This document shows, in pieces, positions 58,179 through 64,000 of a DNA stretch of 64,000 nt. Source of the DNA: Inquilinus limosus DSM 16000 (GTDB lineage: Bacteria > Pseudomonadota > Alphaproteobacteria > DSM-16000 > Inquilinaceae); the NCBI RefSeq assembly GCF_000423185.1, contig NZ_AUHM01000006.1:62001-126000 (forward strand). Direction: 5' to 3'. The notes under the pieces are model-generated. The model was not told the DNA's origin. It saw only the letters and a program-made list of their open reading frames with translations, and did not search any database. Every line of letters begins with the position of its first letter. The first letter of the stretch is position 1. Made by a program: the position numbers and the translations under genes.

Positions 58179-59192
58179 TCACTCGGCCGACACTGCTGGG
58201 GCTGCGATCTCCGGCGTTCTGCTCGGGCCACAGGAAGCGCGTTCGATGATACGGCTCGTGATGTGGACGCGCAGGGAAATGTCGGGCGGAATGCGCCCCT
58301 GGATCCGATCATCGAGCAGACGCACGCAGGTGGCCCCCATCTGCTGGCCGAAGACCTTGACGGTGGTCAGCTGCGGCGAGATCTGGGTCGCGGCGGAGTA
58401 GTCGCCGAAGCCCACGACCGATACGTCTTCCGGAATCCGATAGCCGAGCCGCAGAAGTTCGGACATCACCGTCAGCGCCAGCCCGTCATGGGCACAGAAG
58501 AAGGCGGTCGGGCGAAAGCCCTCCGCATGCGCGGCGCGCAGATGCTCGGTGAAGCGCGTCTCCGCATCGAACTTCATCTCGCGGAACTCCACGTCCTCAT
58601 GCTTCTCCAGGACCTCCCGGACGCCATAGAAGCGCTCGACACGGCCGCGGTAGCCGGGAGTCCCGTGGACATAGGCGATGCGGCGGTGTCCGAGGGCCAG
58701 GAGATAGTTGGCGACGGCGGAGCCCGCCTCGTGATCGGTGCCGCCGACATGGTCCGCCTGCTCGAGCGGCTCGAGCCAGCCCTGCCGCACGATCGGCGTG
58801 CCGAGCGCATAGGCGCGGGCAAGGCTGTCGCGGCCATGCGGCCCGACGAGAACGGCGCCGGCGCAGGAGCGCACGAAGGCCTCGATCTCATCGGCCTGAT
58901 GGGTCCAGCGCATGGTGAGGCGGTAGCCCAGCCTTTGCGCTTCGGACTGGGCGCCATTCTGGATCAGCAGGTGAAGCTCGCTGTTGATCAGATCGGTGTC
59001 GTGGAAGATCACCCCCAGGGTGAGCGGCTCCGGCTCGGGGTTCGCGCGCGCGTAGCCGAGCTCGGCAGCCACCTCCTGCACGCGGCGGCGCGTCTCCTCG
59101 GACACTCCGCTCTTGCCGGACAGGGAGCGCGACACGGCGAATTTCGACAGGCCGGTGCGCTGGGCGATGGTCGCCAATGTGACCTTGGCCAT
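58179..59192 (-). CDS. LacI-family transcriptional regulator
   Basis: 337 residues. The N-terminal helix-turn-helix MAKVTLATIAQRTGLSKFAV with SRSLSGKSGVSEETRRRV is a classic LacI headpiece (1-55). The hinge is followed by a periplasmic-binding-protein-like effector domain (LTLGVIFHDTD, GHRRIAYVHGTPGYRGRVER, AFFCAHDGLALTVMSELLRL, VSVVGFGDYSAATQISPQLT). It is divergent from the oligosaccharide-type ABC operon and most probably its repressor. Confidence 0.94.
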   Translation of the reverse strand: MAKVTLATIAQRTGLSKFAVSRSLSGKSGVSEETRRRVQEVAAELGYARANPEPEPLTLGVIFHDTDLINSELHLLIQNGAQSEAQRLGYRLTMRWTHQADEIEAFVRSCAGAVLVGPHGRDSLARAYALGTPIVRQGWLEPLEQADHVGGTDHEAGSAVANYLLALGHRRIAYVHGTPGYRGRVERFYGVREVLEKHEDVEFREMKFDAETRFTEHLRAAHAEGFRPTAFFCAHDGLALTVMSELLRLGYRIPEDVSVVGFGDYSAATQISPQLTTVKVFGQQMGATCVRLLDDRIQGRIPPDISLRVHITSRIIERASCGPSRTPEIAAPAVSAE

Positions 59193-59432
59193 TGTTGATC
59201 CTTGTTCTCAGGCCATCCCTTCTAGCATCGGCGCATACCGCAGAAAAAAGTTTTGTTGCGCTGCCCGAAGACGCTTGCGGGAGGCAAACATCATTCACAT
59301 CCAGATCAAAACACTCGGTTAGATAACTGCAAAATTTCCAGAACATAACGCTTTACCTAACAAATGGGCATATGACAGCCTTCAACATGTCACGGCCGAT
59401 CATAACAGGCCGGGCGGGGAGGAGACATCGAG
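59193..59432. promoter_or_regulatory. divergent LacI/ABC promoter region
   Basis: These 240 bases are AT-rich and without genes. A distant imperfect inverted pair TTAGATAA (59319-59326) and TTACCTAA (59353-59360) might be operator halves but is weak. An A-tract segment CAGAAAAAAGTTTT (59241-59254) is identical to one upstream of mucR (11065-11078). No clear LacI-type central-CG palindrome was found. Confidence 0.4.
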
Positions 59433-61361
59433 ATGGTGAAGTTGAGCCGCAGGGCTTTCATCGCCGCCAGTTCCGCCGTCGCCGGATCGCTCGCGCTGCC
59501 CCGAATTGTCCGCGCCGCGGATCTCAAGGAGTCGGCCTTTCTGAAGGGGCAGGTCGACGCCGGCGCCTTGCCTCCCGTCGCGCAGCGACTGCCGGCAAAC
59601 CCGCTGGTCATCACCCCTTTCGAGCGCCCGGGTCGGCAGGGCGGCGACTGGAAGCACGCTCTGGTCGGCGGCGGATCGCTCTCGATGGTGGTGCGGTATC
59701 AGGGCTACGAACCGCTCGTCCGCTTCAACCCGGACTGGTCGGGGCTGGTCGAGAACGTGGCCGAGTCCTGGGAGGTCAATGCCGACGCCACCGAATACAC
59801 CTTCCGCCTGCGCAAGGGCCACAAATGGTCGGACGGGCATCCCTTCACGACCGAGGACGTGCAGTTCTGGTACGACGCCTTCTTCACCGACAAGGACACC
59901 AACACCGGCGGCAACACCTGGTGGTACGCCAACGGCAAGCCGGCGCGGATCGAGGTGGTCGACGAAACGACCTTCAAGGTGATCTTTCCGTCGCCCAACG
60001 GCTTCTTCGTGCAGAATCTCGCCTGGGCGCAGCAGGACCAGCTGACGCGCGCGCCGAAGCACTATCTCCAGCAATTCCACATCCGATACAACCCGGACGC
60101 CGACAAGCTGGCCAAGGAGCGGGGGCTGGAAAGCTGGATCGCGCTGTTCCAGCGCGAGATCGGCTTCGTCGACGACAACACCTTCTTCCAGAACCCGAGC
60201 CGGCCGACGCTCAATGCCTGGATGTTCACGATAGCGCCCGGGCAGAACACCGAGCAGGCGCTGGCGGTCCGCAATCCGTATTATTTCAAGGTCGATCCGG
60301 AAGGCGCCCAGCTGCCCTATTTCGACCGCATCGTCTACCAGATGGTGGCCGACCCCGAAGTCCTGCTGCTGAAGACGCTGCAGGGCGAGATCGACATGAT
60401 GGACCAGTACATCGCCACCCCGGCGAACAAGCCGGTCCTGTTCGATGGCCAGGAGAAGGGCGGCTACGGCTTCTATACTCTGAAGGAGACCGCCGCCAAT
60501 GTGATGGTCTTCCAGCTCAACCTCAACCACACCGATCCGGTCAAGAACAAGCTGTTCAACACCAGGGAATTCCGCCAGGCGCTCTCGATCGCCATCGACC
60601 GTCAGGCGCTGATCGACGCGGTGTTCGTGGGGCAGGGTGAGCCGGCGCAGGCTTCGATCCGGCCCGAGGACCCGCTCTATGTCGAAAGGCTGGCCAAGGA
60701 TTTCACGCAGTACGATCCGGACGCCGCCAATGCGATGCTGGACAAGATCATCCCCGACAAGGACGGCGACGGCTTCCGGCTCGACGAGAGCGGCCGGCGG
60801 GTGACGATCATCTTCGAGCTGGACCAGACCCGCACCACCTTCCTCGACATGTTCCAGCTCGCCGTGCCCATGTTCCAGGCGGTGGGCATCGATGCGCAGG
60901 TGCGCAGCATGGACCGCTCCCTCTGGGAGACGCGGGTCCGCCGCGGGCGCGACTTCGACGCGACGGCGCATCAGTTCGGGGCCAACAGCGGCATCGCCGC
61001 CATGCTCGATGCGCGGTACTTCGTGCCCTTCTCGACCAACTCGCTCTATGCCCCCGGCTGGTCGCTCCACTATCTCGATCCGGGCAATCCGGACGCGATC
61101 GAGCCGCCGCCGGAGGTGAAGGCGCAGCAGGATCTCTACCGGAAGCTGCTCGCCACCGCCGATCCCGGGCAGCAGAAGACGCTGATGCGGCAGATCCTGG
61201 AGAACGCGGCGGATCTGTTCATGACCTTCGGCGTCAGCCTGCCGCCGGACGGCTACGGGATCGTCAAGACCACCATGGTCAACGTGCCGAAGACCATGCC
61301 GAACTCCTTCGGCTGGCCGACCCCCGGTCCGGCGCGGCCGGAGCAGTTCTTCAAGGCCTGA
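59433..61361 (+). CDS. Tat-exported peptide-class ABC substrate-binding protein, probably for oligosaccharides
   Basis: 642-residue SBP_bac_5 protein. A twin-arginine signal LSRRAFIAASSAVAGS begins at residue 4, with cleavage near IVRAAD. Family motifs are YQGYEPLVRFNPDWSGLVEN, ATEYTFRLRKGHKWSDGHPF and LFNTREFRQALSIAIDRQAL. It is longer than average DppA, in line with members that carry oligosaccharides or glycosides. GGGGAGGAG lies 10 bases upstream of the ATG. Neighbouring genes are a LacI regulator and a putative glycoside hydrolase, so a carbohydrate ligand is inferred. Confidence 0.92.
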   Translation: MVKLSRRAFIAASSAVAGSLALPRIVRAADLKESAFLKGQVDAGALPPVAQRLPANPLVITPFERPGRQGGDWKHALVGGGSLSMVVRYQGYEPLVRFNPDWSGLVENVAESWEVNADATEYTFRLRKGHKWSDGHPFTTEDVQFWYDAFFTDKDTNTGGNTWWYANGKPARIEVVDETTFKVIFPSPNGFFVQNLAWAQQDQLTRAPKHYLQQFHIRYNPDADKLAKERGLESWIALFQREIGFVDDNTFFQNPSRPTLNAWMFTIAPGQNTEQALAVRNPYYFKVDPEGAQLPYFDRIVYQMVADPEVLLLKTLQGEIDMMDQYIATPANKPVLFDGQEKGGYGFYTLKETAANVMVFQLNLNHTDPVKNKLFNTREFRQALSIAIDRQALIDAVFVGQGEPAQASIRPEDPLYVERLAKDFTQYDPDAANAMLDKIIPDKDGDGFRLDESGRRVTIIFELDQTRTTFLDMFQLAVPMFQAVGIDAQVRSMDRSLWETRVRRGRDFDATAHQFGANSGIAAMLDARYFVPFSTNSLYAPGWSLHYLDPGNPDAIEPPPEVKAQQDLYRKLLATADPGQQKTLMRQILENAADLFMTFGVSLPPDGYGIVKTTMVNVPKTMPNSFGWPTPGPARPEQFFKA

Positions 61362-61440
61362 TCGGCACACCCTTCGTCGCATCCGGATCCGGCCCATGGC
61401 CGGCGCCGGGCCCCCTCGACCGGTAAACAGGACGCGAGAC

Positions 61441-63549
61441 ATGCTGGAGACCGTTGCGCCGTCGGCCGGAGGCCTGAGGACAGCTGACTGGTACAGGTCG
61501 GCGACGCGCTGGACGCAGCTCACCCTCGCCGAGGACGACCCCATCCGCTTCGATCCCGAGTTCTGGATCGACCTCTTCAAGCGCAGCAAGTCGAACGCGA
61601 CCTGTCTCAGCGCGGGGGGCTATATCGCCTATTACCCGTCGAAGGTGCCCTTCCACTATGTGAGCCGATATCTCGGCGAGACCGACCCCTTCGGCACGCT
61701 GGTCGAGGGCGCCCGTCGCCTCGGCATGCATGTCATGGCACGTGTCGACCCGCACGCCATCCACCAGGATGCGGCCGACGCCCATCCGGAATGGATCGCC
61801 GTCGACAAGGACGGCAACAAGCGTCGCCACTGGGCCTATCCGAGCGTCTGGGTGACCTGCGCCTACAGCGACTACAACTTCAGGTTCATGCCGCAGGTGC
61901 TGCGGGAGATCACGCGCGACTACGACATCGATGCGATCTTCGCCAATCGCTGGCAGGGGCACGGGGTCTGCTACTGCGATACCTGCCGGAGGAATTTCCG
62001 CGACGCGTCCGGCCACGACCTGCCGCTCGACGCCGATCCCGAGAATCCGGCCTGGCTGGCCTGGGCGGCCTGGCGGCGCGCGGTGCTGAGCCGCCTTGTC
62101 GTCGAATGGGACGAGGCGATGAAGGCGATCAAGCCGGACACCAGCTTCATCCCCAACATGGGCAGCGTGTCGCTGATGGAGTTCGATCTGAAGCTGATCG
62201 AACGGCACTGCCCGTTCCTCGTCGTCGACGATCAGGGCCGGCGCGGCACCGAGCCGATCTGGATGGCGGGCCGGAACGGCAAGCGCATGCGGGCGACCTT
62301 CCGCGAGCGGCCGGCGGTCCTCATCACCTCCATCGGGCCCGAGGAGAAGTACCGCTGGAAGGATGCGGTGACGACCGGCCCGGAGATCCGGTCGTGGATG
62401 CTCGACGGCGTGGTCCAGGGCATGCTGCCCTGGTTCACGAAGTTCAACGGCGTGGTGCCCGACAGGCGCTGGGTCGAACCGGTCGTCGAGAGCTTCGGCC
62501 TGCACGCCGCGCTGGAGCCGGTCCTTGCGGCGACCAGGCCGGCGGCGGAGATCGCCATCATCGATCCGGCCACCACCCTGCGCCACCACGGGCCGGAGAC
62601 GCACAAGGAGGCGGAGGCCGACGATCTCGGCTTCTATCAGGCGCTGGTCGAGGAGAAGCTGCCCTTCGAGATGCTGTCGGACCAGGCGATGACGCCCGAG
62701 CGGCTCGACCGCTTCAAGGTCGTGATCCTCGCCAATGCGACCTGCCTCTCCGACGCGCAATGCGCCGCGCTGGAAGCCTATGTGGCCCGCGGCGGCAGCG
62801 TGGTCGCGGCCTATCAGACCTCGGTGCGCGACGAGAACAACCGCCCGCGCGGGACCCTGGCGCTGGGCGGCCTTCTCGGCGCGACGATGACAACGCCGTC
62901 CAGGGGGCCGGTCCAGAACAGCTATGTGGCGCTCAACGGCAGCCATCCGATCTCGGAGGGCTATGAGGGGGCGGAGCGCATCATCGGCGGCACGCATCTG
63001 ATCGCCGTCGAGGCGGCGGCCGACGCCGAGGCTCCGTTCCTGTATGTGCCGGACTTCCCGGACCTGCCGATGGAGGAGGTCTATCCGCGCGAGGCGCCGA
63101 AGGGCGCCGCGGTGGTGGCGCGCCGGCACCCGGGCGGGGGCCGCACGGTCTACATCCCCTGGAACATCGGCGGGATCTTCTGGGAGGTGCTGGCCGCCGA
63201 CCACCAGCGGCTGATCGCGAACGCCGTGCGCTGGGCGCTCGGCAAGCGGCCGGACGTCGAGGTGAGCGGGCGGGCGGTGCTGGATGTCGCCGTGCGCGAA
63301 GGCGAGAACGGACTCGCCGTCGCGCTGCAGAACCTCACCAACCCGATGATGATGAAAGGCCCGACCCGGGAGATCCACCCCGTGGAGCGGCAGGAGGTCT
63401 CGGTGGCCATCCCCGCGGACCGCTCCTTCGCCGACGCACGGCTGCTCGTCGCCGGGGCGAAGGCGGAGGCGAGGGGGGACGGGGACCGGGTGATCGTGAC
63501 GGTGCCGGGGATCGACCTGGTCGAGGTGGTCCACATCACCTGGGCCTGA
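61441..63549 (+). CDS. putative glycoside hydrolase (GHL6/GH42-like TIM barrel with trimerisation-type domain)
   Basis: 702 residues from ATG 61441; the frame extends 45 bases further upstream. The N-terminal two thirds resemble the hypothetical glycosyl hydrolase 6 group: RLGMHVMARVDPHAIHQDAA, AHPEWIAVDKDGN, YDIDAIFANRWQGHGVCYCD followed by TCRRNFRDASG. The following region (from about residue 355: LAATRPAAEIAIIDPATTLR, then LDRFKVVILANATCLSDAQC) looks like the flavodoxin-like trimerisation domain of GH42 enzymes. No signal peptide is present, so it should act on imported glycans. Catalytic acids cannot be assigned with confidence. Confidence 0.75.
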   Translation: MLETVAPSAGGLRTADWYRSATRWTQLTLAEDDPIRFDPEFWIDLFKRSKSNATCLSAGGYIAYYPSKVPFHYVSRYLGETDPFGTLVEGARRLGMHVMARVDPHAIHQDAADAHPEWIAVDKDGNKRRHWAYPSVWVTCAYSDYNFRFMPQVLREITRDYDIDAIFANRWQGHGVCYCDTCRRNFRDASGHDLPLDADPENPAWLAWAAWRRAVLSRLVVEWDEAMKAIKPDTSFIPNMGSVSLMEFDLKLIERHCPFLVVDDQGRRGTEPIWMAGRNGKRMRATFRERPAVLITSIGPEEKYRWKDAVTTGPEIRSWMLDGVVQGMLPWFTKFNGVVPDRRWVEPVVESFGLHAALEPVLAATRPAAEIAIIDPATTLRHHGPETHKEAEADDLGFYQALVEEKLPFEMLSDQAMTPERLDRFKVVILANATCLSDAQCAALEAYVARGGSVVAAYQTSVRDENNRPRGTLALGGLLGATMTTPSRGPVQNSYVALNGSHPISEGYEGAERIIGGTHLIAVEAAADAEAPFLYVPDFPDLPMEEVYPREAPKGAAVVARRHPGGGRTVYIPWNIGGIFWEVLAADHQRLIANAVRWALGKRPDVEVSGRAVLDVAVREGENGLAVALQNLTNPMMMKGPTREIHPVERQEVSVAIPADRSFADARLLVAGAKAEARGDGDRVIVTVPGIDLVEVVHITWA

Positions 63550-63572
63550 GGGGGAAGGAGGCGCGGGCGGAC

Positions 63573-64000
63573 ATGCTGCGCTACGTCATCAAACGCCTGA
63601 TCTACATGGTCCCGACGCTGTTCGGCATGTCGATCATCGCGTTCCTCATCATCCAGCTTCCGCCGGGCGATTACCTCACCTCGATGATCGCCATGATGAC
63701 GGACTCCGGCCAGAACGTGGATCCGGCGCAGGTGGCGCGGCTCAGGGAAATCTACGGCTTCGATGACCCCATCTGGGTGCAGTACTGGAAGTGGATGAGC
63801 GGCATCCTGTTCCGCGGCGACTTCGGCTATTCCTTCGAATGGAATCGGCCGGTCGCCGACCTCATCTGGGAACGGATGGGCTCGACGCTGGCGATCTCGA
63901 TCGTCTCGCTGCTCTTCGTCTGGGCGGTCTCGCTGCCGATCGGCATCTATTCCGCCATCCGCCGCCATTCGATCGGTGACTACAGCTTCACCTTTCTCGG
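63573..64000 (+). CDS. peptide-class ABC transporter permease (DppB type), N-terminal part
   Basis: The first 142 codons of a permease run to the right edge of the window. It begins MLRYVIKRLIYMVPTLFGMS, then IIAFLIIQLPPGDYLTSMIA, the standard DppB start, and continues through LREIYGFDDPIWVQYWKWMS and GDFGYSFEWNRPV into further membrane helices. AAGGAGG precedes the ATG at 63573. It pairs with the binding protein at 59433. Confidence 0.92.
   Translation, partial: MLRYVIKRLIYMVPTLFGMSIIAFLIIQLPPGDYLTSMIAMMTDSGQNVDPAQVARLREIYGFDDPIWVQYWKWMSGILFRGDFGYSFEWNRPVADLIWERMGSTLAISIVSLLFVWAVSLPIGIYSAIRRHSIGDYSFTFL

Noticed and set aside
1-64000. CRISPR arrays, tRNA, rRNA, integrases, phage or plasmid genes
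   Set aside because: None was recognised by eye on either strand; the repeats present are dispersed palindromes, not regularly spaced arrays.

Overview
The window is a 64-kb, very GC-rich chromosomal segment with densely packed, often translationally coupled genes (many TGATG or ATGA stop/start overlaps). Gene content points to an alphaproteobacterium, probably a soil or rhizosphere Rhodospirillales-type organism (Azospirillum/Inquilinus-like). The reasons are the FlaF/FlbT pair, a MucR/Ros regulator, a CtrA-like flagellar regulator, MotE, a DUF1217 flagellar protein and many ABC uptake systems with GntR, ROK and LacI regulators. The taxonomic placement is inference. No rRNA, tRNA, CRISPR array, phage or intact insertion sequence was seen.

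Layout. (1) 1-4.8 kb, minus strand: an FCD-type GntR regulator followed by an oligopeptide/dipeptide-class ABC operon (binding protein, two permeases, start of an ATPase), with palindromic operator candidates in the gap. (2) 4.9-10.1 kb, plus strand, divergent from the GntR gene: a Tat-exported FbpA-type binding protein, a two-domain permease, an ATPase and an enolase-superfamily dehydratase-like enzyme, probably for uptake and breakdown of an acid sugar. (3) 10.4-45.9 kb: mucR and then an almost uninterrupted flagellar locus of about 34 kb. Its blocks are fliK-flgD (+); flgF-flgG-flgA-flgH-fliL1 (-); a TPR-like exported protein-motA-motB-flgE-flgK-flgL (+); a CtrA-like regulator (-); flgI-flgJ-flgN-fliC-flaF-flbT-DUF1217 (+); fliF-fliH-fliN-fliP-fliG (-); fliL2-fliM-motE (+); flgB-flgC-fliE-fliQ-transglycosylase-flhA-fliR-flhB (-); fliI (+); and fliJ (-). 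It supplies the rod, hook, rings, export gate, C-ring, stator, filament and two hook-filament junction proteins. fliO, fliD, fliS, flhF/flhG, fliA and chemotaxis genes are not in the window. (4) 46.2-58.1 kb: a ROK regulator divergent from a carbohydrate ABC operon whose two permease subunits are fused in one 634-residue frame, followed by a COG3964-type amidohydrolase, an aldehyde dehydrogenase, a small dehydrogenase subunit, a GMC oxidoreductase and a D-threonine-aldolase-like PLP enzyme. This reads as an import, deacylation and oxidation pathway for an unknown substrate. (5) 58.2-64 kb: a LacI regulator divergent from a peptide-class ABC binding protein, a putative glycoside hydrolase and the start of a permease, suggesting uptake of an oligosaccharide.

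Most notable points: a GC-rich intergenic-type palindromic element lies in frame inside the 5' end of the flagellar transglycosylase gene. The CtrA-like regulator has a receiver domain without the phospho-acceptor Asp. The MucR protein has lost most zinc ligands. MalF- and MalG-like permeases are fused. A large exported protein of unknown function is coupled to the stator/hook block. Several perfect palindromes are likely operators. All start sites are chosen from codon and Shine-Dalgarno (SD) context only; homology calls are from memory of family motifs, not from a database search.
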